DNA of 64,000 nucleotides from Bacteroidetes bacterium ADurb.Bin145 (lineage in GTDB: Bacteria; Bacteroidota; Bacteroidia; Bacteroidales; VadinHA17). Below the pieces are notes generated by a model. The model saw only the letters and a list, made by a program, of their open reading frames with translations, was not told the origin of the DNA and searched no databases. Positions 8,347 to 18,000 of this stretch are shown here, piece after piece. The stretch spans positions 81,042-145,041 of the forward strand of contig MWDJ01000006.1 of the NCBI GenBank assembly GCA_002070505.1. The letters are read 5' to 3'. Each line of letters opens with the position of its first letter. Position 1 is the first letter of the stretch. Made by a program: the position numbers and the translations under genes.

Positions 8347-8376
8347 TTTGGCAGACAAAAAAAATGAATATATTTG
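8347..8376 (+). promoter_or_regulatory. argR promoter
   Basis: TTTG (8347-8350) and TATATTTG (8369-8376) are separated by 18 bases, close to the Bacteroidota consensus TTTG-N19-21-TAnnTTTG. The -7 element overlaps the first ARG-box-like site, so ArgR binding would block it. Confidence 0.6.
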
Positions 8377-8399
8377 CAAAATTATTGAATAAATATGCA
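8365..8399. promoter_or_regulatory. Two tandem ARG-box-like operators between carB and argR
   Basis: TGAATATATTTGCA (8365-8378) and TGAATAAATATGCA (8386-8399) both resemble the ARG box core TGAATwwwwATTCA. Their centres are 21 bp apart, the spacing of paired 18-bp ARG boxes with a 3-bp gap known in E. coli. The second box covers the argR start codon. Autoregulation of argR, with possible control of carB, is inferred. Confidence 0.65.
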
Positions 8400-8895
8400 A
8401 AAAGCTAAACGTCTTTCCGTGATAGAGAAGTTAATTACGGATGAGAATATTTCTTCCCAGGATGTGCTTCTGAGAAAGCTTCGGGCGAGAAGTATAAGAT
8501 GTACCCAGGCGACTTTATCGCGCGACTTACGGCAGTTGGGTGCAGGAAGAATAGTTGATGGAAAGGGAGGATACAAATATGCAATAACAGACAATCCGGG
8601 CGGAAGAATTTCTATGCCGGCCAATATTCAGCTGCTACCTGTTATACGAGATATTGTTGACGCTAAAGGGCTTATCGTGATCAGAACACTCCCGGGAAAT
8701 GCCAGCAATACAGCTTTTTATATTGACAATACATCGAGATATGAGATTGCAGGGACGATCGCGGGTGATGATACAATCCTCATAATTCCGAGAGATGGCA
8801 TTTCAAATTCACAGGCACACACATGCCTTGAGATCATCCTGCCGGGACTGCATGAGCAGGTTAAGAAAAGCAAACCAGGATATGTGAACCAATAA
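8395..8895 (+). CDS. argR: Arginine repressor ArgR
   Basis: A 166-residue ArgR/AhrC-family regulator. The N-terminal winged helix has the recognition helix [13 protein letters not shown] (38-50), nearly identical to the family signature. The C-terminal oligomerisation and arginine-binding domain contains [13 protein letters not shown] (99-111) and [12 protein letters not shown] (120-131), including the paired Asp residues that contact arginine. It is expected to form a hexamer that binds ARG boxes when arginine is plentiful, repressing biosynthesis. It leads an argR-argG-argH run, with 28 bp to argG, and lies opposite carB. The ATG lies within one of the two ARG-box-like sites. ArgR is not universal in Bacteroidota, but this gene order supports the assignment. 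Confidence 0.95.
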   Translation: MQKAKRLSVIEKLITDENISSQDVLLRKLRARSIRCTQATLSRDLRQLGAGRIVDGKGGYKYAITDNPGGRISMPANIQLLPVIRDIVDAKGLIVIRTLPGNASNTAFYIDNTSRYEIAGTIAGDDTILIIPRDGISNSQAHTCLEIILPGLHEQVKKSKPGYVNQ

Positions 8896-8923
8896 TTTTT
8901 TAACTATTAATACAATCAACAAA

Positions 8924-10156
8924 ATGAAAGAAAAAGTGATATTAGCCTACAGCGGAGGGCTTGATACTTCAGTGATTCTGAAATGGCTTATTGAAAAGGA
9001 TTATGATGTGGTGGCCTATGTGGCTGATGTCGGACAGGCTGAGAATTTCGATGAGTGCAGGAAAAAGGCATTGCTTCTTGGAGCGTCAAAAGTGATAATA
9101 TCTGATCTTAAAAAGGAATTCGTTGAGAATTATGTGTTCAAAGCCATTATGGCTAATGCTATTTATGAAGACAGGTACCTTTTGGGGACAGCTTTGGCAA
9201 GACCACTGATTGCCAAGAAACAGATCGAGGTGGCAAAGCAGGAGGGAGCAACTGCAGTTGCCCATGGAGCCACAGGCAAAGGCAACGACCAGGTGAGATT
9301 TGAACTTTGTTATTATGCTCTTATGCCAGGAGTAAAAGTCATTTCACCATGGAAGGACCGGGAATTTCTTGCCCAGTTCCAGGGAAGGACAGATCTGCTC
9401 AAATATGCTTCCGAGAAAAAGATTCCTGTAAAAGCAAGCATTGACAAGCCATACAGCGAAGATGAAAATCTGATGCATATCAGTCATGAAGCAGGTATCC
9501 TTGAGGATCCGATGTACACCCTTAATAAAAGCATGCTTCAGAAAATGGTCATGCCGCAGGACGCACCCGACAAAGAAACCCGGATAGTTGTGCATTTCAG
9601 GAACGGTCTTCCTGTTAAGTTAATAAACAAGGAGGACGGAACTGTCAAAGAGGATCCTTATGAAATGTTTGTTTACCTTAATGAGATCGCCGGTAAAAAT
9701 GGGATAGGATTGCTTGACATGGTAGAGAACAGATTCGTTGGGATCAAATCGCGTGGCGTCTATGAAACTCCGGCTGCAACAGTTTTGCATATTGCCCATA
9801 AGGACATTGAGGGCATTGCCATGGACAGGGAGGTAATGAGACTTGTAAGCATGCTGACACCGAAATTTGCCGAACTAATTTATAATGGTTTCTGGTTCAG
9901 TCCTGAAATGGATTTTCTGATGGCAGCCATCCAGAAGAGCCAGGAGCTGATAGATGGAAGTGTTCATCTGTGTCTGTATAAGGGTAACGTGATAATCGAA
10001 GGAAGAGAATCACCTTCTTCATTGTATAACAGTAAGCTCTCAAGCATGGATATTGAAGGTGGGTTTGATCAGACTGACAGTAAGGGATTTATCAAGATCA
10101 ATGCTATAAGGCTGATGGCCCACAGGGCTATTGTGGAAGAGAGCAAGGGGAGGTAA
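8924..10156 (+). CDS. argG: Argininosuccinate synthase
   Basis: A 410-residue enzyme joining citrulline and aspartate with ATP to give argininosuccinate. [11 protein letters not shown] (8-18) is the N-type ATP pyrophosphatase loop, and [15 protein letters not shown] (around 113-127) is the second family signature, which binds citrulline and aspartate. Length matches the family. It is the second gene of argR-argG-argH. The stop at 10154-10156 is followed within 4 bases by a 7-bp tandem repeat, so the link to argH crosses a 130-bp repeat-rich spacer. Confidence 0.97.
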   Translation: MKEKVILAYSGGLDTSVILKWLIEKDYDVVAYVADVGQAENFDECRKKALLLGASKVIISDLKKEFVENYVFKAIMANAIYEDRYLLGTALARPLIAKKQIEVAKQEGATAVAHGATGKGNDQVRFELCYYALMPGVKVISPWKDREFLAQFQGRTDLLKYASEKKIPVKASIDKPYSEDENLMHISHEAGILEDPMYTLNKSMLQKMVMPQDAPDKETRIVVHFRNGLPVKLINKEDGTVKEDPYEMFVYLNEIAGKNGIGLLDMVENRFVGIKSRGVYETPAATVLHIAHKDIEGIAMDREVMRLVSMLTPKFAELIYNGFWFSPEMDFLMAAIQKSQELIDGSVHLCLYKGNVIIEGRESPSSLYNSKLSSMDIEGGFDQTDSKGFIKINAIRLMAHRAIVEESKGR

Positions 10157-10251
10157 GAAGGTTCAAGGTTCAAGGTTCAAGGTGCAGGGTGAGACAAACT
10201 CTAGGCACTCCAGGCACTCCGAACTTAACTTGCAACCTGCAACCTGCACCA
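10157..10251. repeat. 7-bp and 9-bp tandem repeats after argG
   Basis: GGTTCAA occurs three times head to tail (10160-10180), then GGTGCAG. GGCACTCC(A/G) occurs twice (10204-10221). TGCAACC occurs twice, then TGCACC (10231-10250). GGTGCAG and the TGCACC end are inverted relative to each other, so the transcript could fold into a long-loop hairpin between argG and argH. Confidence 0.75.
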
Positions 10252-10286
10252 TTAAACAGTATTTACAATTTTAACATCATGGATAT

Positions 10287-11627
10287 ATGAAACTCTGGGA
10301 AAAAGGAATTAACCCTGAACCTGCTATAATCGAATTCACTGCAGGGCGGGACAGGAAAACTGATCTTCATCTCACTAAATGGGATATAATAGGATCAATG
10401 GCTCATGTCATAATGCTTCATGATGTTGGGCTGATAGAAGCCGGCGAAAAAAATGATATGCTAAAAGCCCTCCATTCCCTTTTCGTATGGGATGAAGAAG
10501 GAACTCTTGTAATAGAGAAGGATGTTGAGGATATTCATTCGCAGATTGAAAAGGAAATGGCTTCGATCCTTGGAACCACAGGTAAAAAAATACATACCGG
10601 CCGGTCCAGGAATGACCAGGTGCTTGTTGACATCAGACTATATACAAGAGAAGAGATTGATACTTTGGCATCACTTATCAGCAGGCTTTTTAATAAACTG
10701 CAGTCGCTGAGCAACCAGTATAAGGAAGTACTTCTGCCGGGATACACGCATATGCAACCTGCCATGGTCTCATCATTTGGATTGTGGTTTGGTGCATATG
10801 CTGAATGTCTGTGTGACGACCTGCTGCTTTTAAGCGGAGCCAGAGCAATCAACAATACCAATCCGCTGGGTACGGCTGCAGGTTATGGGACGACGCTCCC
10901 GCTGAACAGGAAACTCACATCTGAACTGCTGGAATTTGACGAGCTTCTTTTCAATTCGGCCTATGCGAGCCTGAGCAGGGGAAAAGTGGAGATGGCCGTT
11001 GCCTCAGCACTTGCCTCTCTGGCTCAGACTCTCTCACGATTCTCAATGGATATATGTCTTTATATGAGTGCAGAATTCCGGTTCATCGATTTCCCTGACG
11101 AATATGTGACAGGATCAAGTATTATGCCTCAGAAGAGAAACCCGGATGTTTTCGAACTTATACGCGGACGTTCAAATATTCTGCAGATGCTGCCCGGCGA
11201 GGTGGCAATGCTTGCATCGAATCTTCCATCGGGATACAACCGCGATCTTCAGCTGCTGAAGCAACTTATCTTCGATGCTTTTACCGATCTTAAAGAATCA
11301 ATTGAGATCATGCTGCTGATGCTGAATAATATAAAGATCAGGAAGAATATCACCGATAATCCTCTCTACAACACTATCTTCAGCACTGAAGAGGTGAACA
11401 GGCTCGTAAAGGAAGGGATCCCTTTCAGGGATGCATATAAAGCGGTGTCTGAGATGGTAAGGAATTCATCATTCTCAAAGACAGCAATAAAGGATTATGT
11501 TCATGAAGGAAGCATAGGGAATCTGTGCAATGAGGAGATAGCAAAGATATTCAACGAGAGATTGAAAGTTTTTAAAAACAAATCAGCAGCCGAGATGGCG
11601 GACAAGCTTATGGGATATGCGAAGTGA
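10287..11627 (+). CDS. argH: Argininosuccinate lyase
   Basis: A 446-residue fumarase/aspartase-superfamily enzyme that splits argininosuccinate into arginine and fumarate, the last step of arginine synthesis. The three conserved regions are present: HTGRSRNDQ (103-111), PGYTHMQ (151-157) and the signature GSSIMPQKRNPD (276-287), whose second Ser is the catalytic base; Arg replaces the commoner Lys in QKKNPD. Usual family length is about 450-470. An ATG at 10280 is out of frame, so the start is 10287. It ends 8 bp before the convergent carA stop, leaving no room for a dedicated terminator. Confidence 0.96.
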   Translation: MKLWEKGINPEPAIIEFTAGRDRKTDLHLTKWDIIGSMAHVIMLHDVGLIEAGEKNDMLKALHSLFVWDEEGTLVIEKDVEDIHSQIEKEMASILGTTGKKIHTGRSRNDQVLVDIRLYTREEIDTLASLISRLFNKLQSLSNQYKEVLLPGYTHMQPAMVSSFGLWFGAYAECLCDDLLLLSGARAINNTNPLGTAAGYGTTLPLNRKLTSELLEFDELLFNSAYASLSRGKVEMAVASALASLAQTLSRFSMDICLYMSAEFRFIDFPDEYVTGSSIMPQKRNPDVFELIRGRSNILQMLPGEVAMLASNLPSGYNRDLQLLKQLIFDAFTDLKESIEIMLLMLNNIKIRKNITDNPLYNTIFSTEEVNRLVKEGIPFRDAYKAVSEMVRNSSFSKTAIKDYVHEGSIGNLCNEEIAKIFNERLKVFKNKSAAEMADKLMGYAK

Positions 11628-11635
11628 AGGGAACG

Positions 11636-12712
11636 TTAGCTTTTCCGGATATTCTCTATAAATACCTCAAACAGATAAGCAGTATCTGTTGGCCCTCCTG
11701 ATGCCTCAGGGTGAAACTGGGTTGAAAAGAAAGGTTTTGTCTTATGTTTCATCCCTTCATTGGTCTTGTCATTGATGTTAATGAAAAGAGGATCCCAGTC
11801 TTTCCCGAGTGTCCTGTTGTCAACAGCGAAACCATGGTTCTGTGATGTTATGTAAGCCCTGCCTGTCGTCAATTCAAGTACCGGCTGGTTATGGCTTCTA
11901 TGTCCGTATTTCAGCTTATATGTATCTGCTCCGGAAGCCAGGGCCATGAGCTGATTGCCAAGACATATACCAAACACAGGAATATCCCTTTCAAATGATC
12001 TTTTAATATTATCGATTGTCCTGCTGCACATCTTGGGATCGCCGGGTCCGTTGCTAAGGAACAATCCGTCATACTCAATTGTATGGAAATCATAGTCCCA
12101 GGGAACTCTTATGATTGTGGTATTATATCTCAGCAGGCTCCTGATAATATTATATTTAACTCCGCAATCCACAAGAAGTATCCTGTATTTGCCTGATCCG
12201 TAAGTTTTTACTTCACGTGTACTGACCTCTGCCACCAGATTGACCTTATTCGGATCATAAAACGGGATCTCAGTATTTTCCGGTTCCAGCTTTCCGAGCA
12301 TCGCACCTTTTTCCCGTATCCTTTTTGTAAGGGCTCTTGTATCTATCCCATAAACTCCCGGAACATTATTTCTTCTGAGCCATTCATCCAGACTCTCGGA
12401 AGCGTTCCAGTGGCTGTATTCAAAAGAATAGTCGGATACAATTAAACCAGCTATGTGTATTGAAGATGATTCATAGAACCTGTAGAGATTGTTCTCCTCA
12501 CTTTTAGCAGGAGCTCCGTAATTTCCAACCAGGGGATATGTAAGGCAGAGTATTTGTCCCCGGTATGAAGGATCGGTAAGGCTCTCGGGGTATCCGGTCA
12601 TGGCTGTATTAAAAACTACTTCTCCTGCGACAGGAACCTCTGATCCAAATGATCTTCCGTAACAGACTGTCCCGTCTTCCAGCGTAAGCTTTACTTTTGT
12701 CCTGCTTTCCAT
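11636..12712 (-). CDS. carA: Carbamoyl-phosphate synthase small subunit
   Basis: A 358-residue glutaminase subunit of carbamoyl-phosphate synthase. The N-terminal CarA-specific domain includes GEVVFNTAMTGYPESLTDPS (30-49). The class I amidotransferase domain has the nucleophile C250 in GICLGNQ and the H334/E336 pair in HPEAS. It frees ammonia from glutamine and passes it through the tunnel to CarB. It lies 14 bp downstream of the MalY/PatB-like aminotransferase gene on the same strand, so they are probably one transcript. It is separated from carB by argRGH, an arrangement that suggests control by arginine as much as by pyrimidines. Confidence 0.96.
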   Translation of the reverse strand: MESRTKVKLTLEDGTVCYGRSFGSEVPVAGEVVFNTAMTGYPESLTDPSYRGQILCLTYPLVGNYGAPAKSEENNLYRFYESSSIHIAGLIVSDYSFEYSHWNASESLDEWLRRNNVPGVYGIDTRALTKRIREKGAMLGKLEPENTEIPFYDPNKVNLVAEVSTREVKTYGSGKYRILLVDCGVKYNIIRSLLRYNTTIIRVPWDYDFHTIEYDGLFLSNGPGDPKMCSRTIDNIKRSFERDIPVFGICLGNQLMALASGADTYKLKYGHRSHNQPVLELTTGRAYITSQNHGFAVDNRTLGKDWDPLFININDKTNEGMKHKTKPFFSTQFHPEASGGPTDTAYLFEVFIENIRKS

Positions 12713-12726
12713 CTGTATTAAAATTG

Positions 12727-13902
12727 TTATCTGATAGCTGCAACAGCTTTTTCTATCCTTGTCATAGCCTCTTCAACTTTATGTATTGATGTTGCAACGT
12801 TCATTCTCATAAATCCTTCTCCACCCGGGCCAAATTGCGATCCCTCATTCATTCCAACTCCTGCTTTATTTACGAAGAAATCCTGTATCTCCTTCGTGCC
12901 CATCGAAAGTTTTCTGCAATCAAGCCAGATCATATAAGTACCCTCAGGTCTTACCGGTATTATCTCTGGTATCAGATCTTTACAGTAGCTGATCACGAAT
13001 CCTGCGTTTCGGTTTATATAATCCATTAGTGCATCCACCCATTTATGACCATGCGTATAAGCCGCTATTGATGCTTCAGTACCAAAAATATTTCCGTTCC
13101 CGATATGCAGGTCGTCAATTTTCTTTTTGAAGTATTTTCTCAGCACCGGATTGGAAATTATGACTGAAGATGTTGATAACCCTGCAAGATTGAATGTTTT
13201 GCTGGGAGCGATGCAAGTCACTGTAATATCAGAGATTTCTTCGGATATATTCGCTACAGGAGTATGCTTATAACCTTGAATGATCAGATCGTTATGTATC
13301 TCATCCGACAGGATTATTATCTTTTTTTCAAGACAAATCGAAGCAAGTTTCTTAAGTTCAGTGTCTGACCATACTCTTCCAACAGGATTATGAGGATTGG
13401 AGATCATTATCATCTTCGTTCTTTCTGTAATAGATGAAATAAGTCCGTCAAAATCCATTGTCCATCTGTCATCCCTGATTATCAGCTGGTTGTAAACAAG
13501 ATTGCGGCCGTGGCTTTCAACAGCAGGGAAGAAAGGGAAATAAACCGGGGGCTGGACTATTACTGAATCTCCGGGTCTTGTGAATGCAAGAGTGCATAGA
13601 TTGAGAGCCGGAACAATGCCGGGGCTGAAGCAGATCCAGTCCTTCTCAATATTCCATTTGTGACGGTCTCTGAGCCATCTGACAATAGAATTAAAATATT
13701 CAGGAGAGCGGAAAGAATAGCCATATATCTCATGGCGGAGCCGGTCATTAAGTCTTTTAACTATGAAATCAGGTGTTTTAAAATCCATATCAGCGACCCA
13801 CATAGGAATGATATCATTCCTTCCGAAGATCTCCTGCCGGAGGTCGTACTTGACCGAATCAGTTCCCTCCCGGTTGATAATCTCATCGAATTCCCAGTTC
13901 AT
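12727..13902 (-). CDS. MalY/PatB-family PLP-dependent aminotransferase / C-S lyase
   Basis: A 391-residue fold-type I PLP enzyme. IPMWVADMDFKTPDFI near residue 34 is typical of the MalY/PatB group of cystathionine beta-lyases. ISNPHNPVGRVW holds the conserved Asn, LSDEIHNDL the PLP-ring Asp, and SPSKTFNLAGL the Schiff-base Lys. Likely reaction is beta-elimination of cysteine conjugates or cystathionine, with transamination possible. A start at 13938 would add 12 residues; the ATG at 13902 is preceded by GGTGG and begins MNWEFDEIINREGT as in relatives. It is upstream of carA. No functional link between the two is obvious. Confidence 0.9.
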   Translation of the reverse strand: MNWEFDEIINREGTDSVKYDLRQEIFGRNDIIPMWVADMDFKTPDFIVKRLNDRLRHEIYGYSFRSPEYFNSIVRWLRDRHKWNIEKDWICFSPGIVPALNLCTLAFTRPGDSVIVQPPVYFPFFPAVESHGRNLVYNQLIIRDDRWTMDFDGLISSITERTKMIMISNPHNPVGRVWSDTELKKLASICLEKKIIILSDEIHNDLIIQGYKHTPVANISEEISDITVTCIAPSKTFNLAGLSTSSVIISNPVLRKYFKKKIDDLHIGNGNIFGTEASIAAYTHGHKWVDALMDYINRNAGFVISYCKDLIPEIIPVRPEGTYMIWLDCRKLSMGTKEIQDFFVNKAGVGMNEGSQFGPGGEGFMRMNVATSIHKVEEAMTRIEKAVAAIR

Positions 13903-14171
13903 CAGACCACCTTCGAAATCCGGGCCGAAGATATACAAAAATAACTAATGAAGATGAAGCCGGCATTCGATAAGACTCAATACTGTCTGAAAAACACAAC
14001 CGGGTAATATAGATGTAGTCACTAAAAACTCAAGACACTGATCAGTTATTGATTACTTGACCAGATTTTTCAGTGATTCTCCAAATATCATTATCCCGAT
14101 TGTCTATATTTAATATTTATTATTACTTTTATGGAAGTTTTTTTGCGAATATTTAATTAAAAATAACCTAT
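13903..14171. other. Divergent intergenic region, aminotransferase / lipoprotein
   Basis: This 269-bp AT-rich stretch separates two divergently read genes. It contains the 10-bp palindrome ACTGATCAGT near 14037 and AT-rich DNA just before 14172, but no clear TTTG/TAnnTTTG pair. No gene or RNA is recognised. Confidence 0.5.
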
Positions 14172-14990
14172 ATGAAAAAGACGATTGCAGCAATATTACT
14201 TCCTTTTATGATGTTGGGAGTTATAAGTCTGAATTCCTGCAGAGGCAAGAAGGATAAAGAGATAAAAAAGGTCGAAATGGAGCAGAAAAAATCCATTGAA
14301 GGGCAGATAGAATCCAATGTTTATCCATTACCCTCATCTGCTGAAGTCATTCAAATGCTTACCCAGCTGGAAGTAGGATATATTTTTGGGATAACGAATC
14401 CTGTTGAAAATTCGAAGAAGTATTTCAGTAGCACTGCCAAGGCAACAAATCTGGGAGTCTATGGCGGCGATCTGAGCTATGCCACTCTTTACAATATACA
14501 ACAGGAAGTAATAAATTATCTGGATGCCATCAGAGTCCTGGCTAATGAACTCAACATGTCGCAGATCTATGATGAAACACTATATGACAGGATCAAGCTG
14601 AATTTTGACAACAGGGATGAGCTGGTGAAGATCCTTACGGAAGCATTCGACAAAACTTACGCATATCTCAGTGATAATGACCAGCAGACACTTGCATTGC
14701 TTGTAGTTGGAGGAGCCTGGGTTGAAGGGATGTACCTTACAACACATGTATCGGAAGCAGCTTATCAGGTTGCAGGTATCTCAAAGAACCTTCTCGAACA
14801 GAAAAAGTCATTTGAACTCTATCTCGAAGTTACAAAACCATATGAGAACGATCCGGTAATAAAAGACTTCCTGACGAAGCTGGAACCTATCAAAACAGTA
14901 TACAATACCCTTGGAACGAGTCTTACAGAACAGAATATCAAGGATATTACAAAAGCTATCGAACTGGTACGGGCTCAGATTGTCGGGTAA
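14172..14990 (+). CDS. Conserved lipoprotein of unknown function
   Basis: A 272-residue protein with a type II signal peptide: MKKTIAAILL then a hydrophobic core and LNSC, making C23 the lipidated residue. A short charged linker rich in Lys and Glu (24-42) follows. The rest is soluble and mainly helical by composition, with no enzyme motif I recognise. It is likely anchored in the outer or inner membrane facing the periplasm. A good intrinsic terminator follows 17 bp after the stop, so it is transcribed on its own. Function unknown. Confidence 0.75.
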   Translation: MKKTIAAILLPFMMLGVISLNSCRGKKDKEIKKVEMEQKKSIEGQIESNVYPLPSSAEVIQMLTQLEVGYIFGITNPVENSKKYFSSTAKATNLGVYGGDLSYATLYNIQQEVINYLDAIRVLANELNMSQIYDETLYDRIKLNFDNRDELVKILTEAFDKTYAYLSDNDQQTLALLVVGGAWVEGMYLTTHVSEAAYQVAGISKNLLEQKKSFELYLEVTKPYENDPVIKDFLTKLEPIKTVYNTLGTSLTEQNIKDITKAIELVRAQIVG

Positions 14991-15007
14991 CAGTCAGGTA
15001 AAAATAT

Positions 15008-15042
15008 GACCGCACGGACTGTTTCTTTGCGGTCTTTTTTTT
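15008..15042 (+). terminator. Intrinsic terminator after lipoprotein gene
   Basis: GACCGCA (15008-15014) pairs perfectly with TGCGGTC (15028-15034) across a 13-base loop and is followed by eight T. It ends the lipoprotein transcript 12 bp before the next start codon. Confidence 0.85.
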
Positions 15043-15054
15043 GTCAGTTATTTT

Positions 15055-18000
15055 ATGAGGGAATCAGTCTTATTGGCTTTGATCCATATTTTTGCCATTG
15101 TCTCGACGGTCAATCCGCTCGGGATCACATCACGTGGTAAAAAGATACTCCGCAGTTATCTTAGAAGATATCTGAACCGGGAACTTGAAGAAGAGTATTA
15201 CGCTCTTTTTGAGAACAATCTGGAGTTTTATTCAAATGAATTGAAGAGTGTCGATAAATCGCAACTTGCTGATGAAGATTCATTAATATCATTTCAGATA
15301 ACAAACATCTGCCGGCAGATAAAAAAAGGACTCTTCATCGAAGAAAGGATGCTCGTCTTCCTCCAACTGATGGAATTTGCCTATGAAGACGGACAGGTAT
15401 CAGAGCAGGAAAAGACAATCATTGATATAGTTGTCAGGACATTCAATATCCCTAAGAAAGAATACAACAACGCAGCCGCATTTATGGTCGGAAGAAATTT
15501 CGATGATATTGCGACAGACTGCGTTCTTATAATCGAAAGCGATAATCCGGATCTGTCAGGAGCAGGGATCTATAAAAACTATGAAAAATGGCGTCACATA
15601 AGGATCAAGGGCTTCAAGGGACTGATTATTGTTCTCTATATTGAGAGTACCGGGACACTCCTCTTCACATACGACGGACCGCTGACACTTTATTTTAAAG
15701 GCAGGGATATTATTGCATGCAGGCCATACCTCCTTGAGAGAGGCGTCAATATCAAGGGTGTAGGCATCGATCCTATTTATTACTCGAGGATCTACAAAAA
15801 ATTTGTTTCGAGAGGATTTTCTGATAAGGTCGTCTTCGAAGGACATGATGTTGAGTACCTCTTTAAGAACTCCGATAACGGAGTAAGAAAAATGAATTTC
15901 CGTGTCGAATCGGGAAACCTGATCGGGATAATGGGGGGAAGCGGTGTCGGAAAAAGTACACTTCTTAACCTCCTTCATGGCAAATGGAAACCTACGACGG
16001 GGAATATTTATATAAATGGCTATGATATTAACGCCGAATCGGAAGAAATAAAAGGATTGATAGGGTATGTCCCTCAGGATGACATGCTTATTGAAGAACT
16101 TACAGTTTATCAGAACCTTTTTTACAATGCCAGGCTTTGCTTCGGAGATTATACTATTGAACAGATAAACAATACTGTCGAAAAAGTCCTTATAGATCTT
16201 GATCTGCTTGAGATAAAGGATCTTCAGGTGGGAGATGTACTGAATAAAAAAGTCAGTGGCGGACAACGTAAAAGGCTAAACATTGGACTGGAGCTAATGC
16301 GGGAACCCGTTGTACTGTTTATTGATGAACCTACTTCCGGACTCTCCTCATTCGATTCGGAAAAAGTGATGGCCCTCCTCAAGAATCAGGCATTGAGCGG
16401 GAAACTGATATTTGCAATAATTCACCAGCCATCATCAGATATTATAAAATTGTTTGACAGGCTCTGGCTGATTGATAAGGGTGGTTACATGATTTATGAC
16501 GGTGACCCCGTGGAAGCCCTGGTATATTTTAAAACTGAAACATCCCAGGCTAATGCTTCAGAAAGTGAATGTCCCAACTGTGGTAATATTGAAACCGAAA
16601 GTATACTTCATATAGTCGAGGTAAAAGTAATTAACAATGAAGGATTACCCGGCAATGAACGGCAGGTGAGCCCTACGGAATGGTACGACAAATACAGGAA
16701 AAAAATGATGCCTGTCTTAGATAAACCACCCGTAAAGTTGCCCGTTGTCAAGAGTAATTTTAAGGTTCCCGGGAAGTCGGACCAGATAATGACCTTCATC
16801 AAAAGGAACATAACGCGTAAGCTGGCCGACAAACAGTATATGATAATAAACCTTCTCGAGGCCCCTTTGCTGGCATTGATCCTTGGTTATATCTCGAGAT
16901 ACAGTGTGAATGGCTCATATCTTTTCTCCGAAAATATCAATTATCCGGTATTTCTGTTTATGTCAATCATTGTTGCCCTGTTCATCGGCCTTACAGTAAG
17001 CGCTGAAGAAATTTTCAGGGACAGAAAGATCCTGGAAAGGGAAAAATTTCTTAACCTGAGCCGGCTAAGCTACCTCTTCTCAAAGATCAATTTTCTGTTT
17101 GCGCTATCTGCTATACAGACTCTTTCTTTTGTTATAGTAGCAAATTCAATACTGGAAGTCAGGGGTATGCTTTTCAGGCACTGGCTTATACTTTTTTCAA
17201 CAGCCTGTTTTGGTAACCTTCTGGGACTGAACATATCTGCCGGTATGAGAACGGCAGTGAGCATATATATCCTCATACCTTTGCTGCTCGTTCCCCAGCT
17301 TCTGCTCGGCGGGGCTATGATAAAATTCGATGAACTGCCAAGGTATCTGAGCCGAAAAATCTATGTTCCCGTAATAGGCGATGTCATGGCTACACGATGG
17401 GCTTATGAGTCTATTTGTGTAGAGCAGTTTAAAAGCAACCGTTTTGAAAGACCATATTTTGATCTGGAAATGGAAAAGAGCCAGTTCGACTGGTATTCCT
17501 CATTCCTTATTCCGACACTGAAGGTGAAGGTAAATCAATGTATCAGAGCGGGGAAAAACCCTGATTACAGGGAGCAGTGTGAAATAAACCTGGCAAAACT
17601 GAATTACCATATTGATGAACTTTCCCAACTGGCGGGAATTGAACCGGGGAACTGGAGAAAAAGTATGGACTATAAGACTTTCAATGAGATTGCAGGTGAT
17701 GATGCGAAGCTTTATCTTGACAGTCTGAACAGCTATTTCAGGTTATTAAGCAAAAAGAAATCCGATTCCCGCGATTCCATTATCAGGATAAAAGAATCAG
17801 TGATCGGTAAAGAAGGTTTCTTAAAGCTTCGGGAAAGAGATTATAATGAACGCCTTGCTGATCACGTTCTCAACAGGCTGGCTACAAGCAAGATATACGA
17901 TTCTGATTATCTTGACAGACTTATACAGAAAGCTGATCCGATCTTCATGAAGCCCGGATCAAGATACGGGAGAGCACATTTTTTTGCGCCATATAAACAA

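Noticed and set aside
14037-14046. Palindrome ACTGATCAGT as an operator
   Set aside because: Ten base pairs with no promoter nearby; could be chance.
15556-16266. 236-residue minus-strand frame
   Set aside because: Antisense to the ABC ATPase region; no motif of its own.
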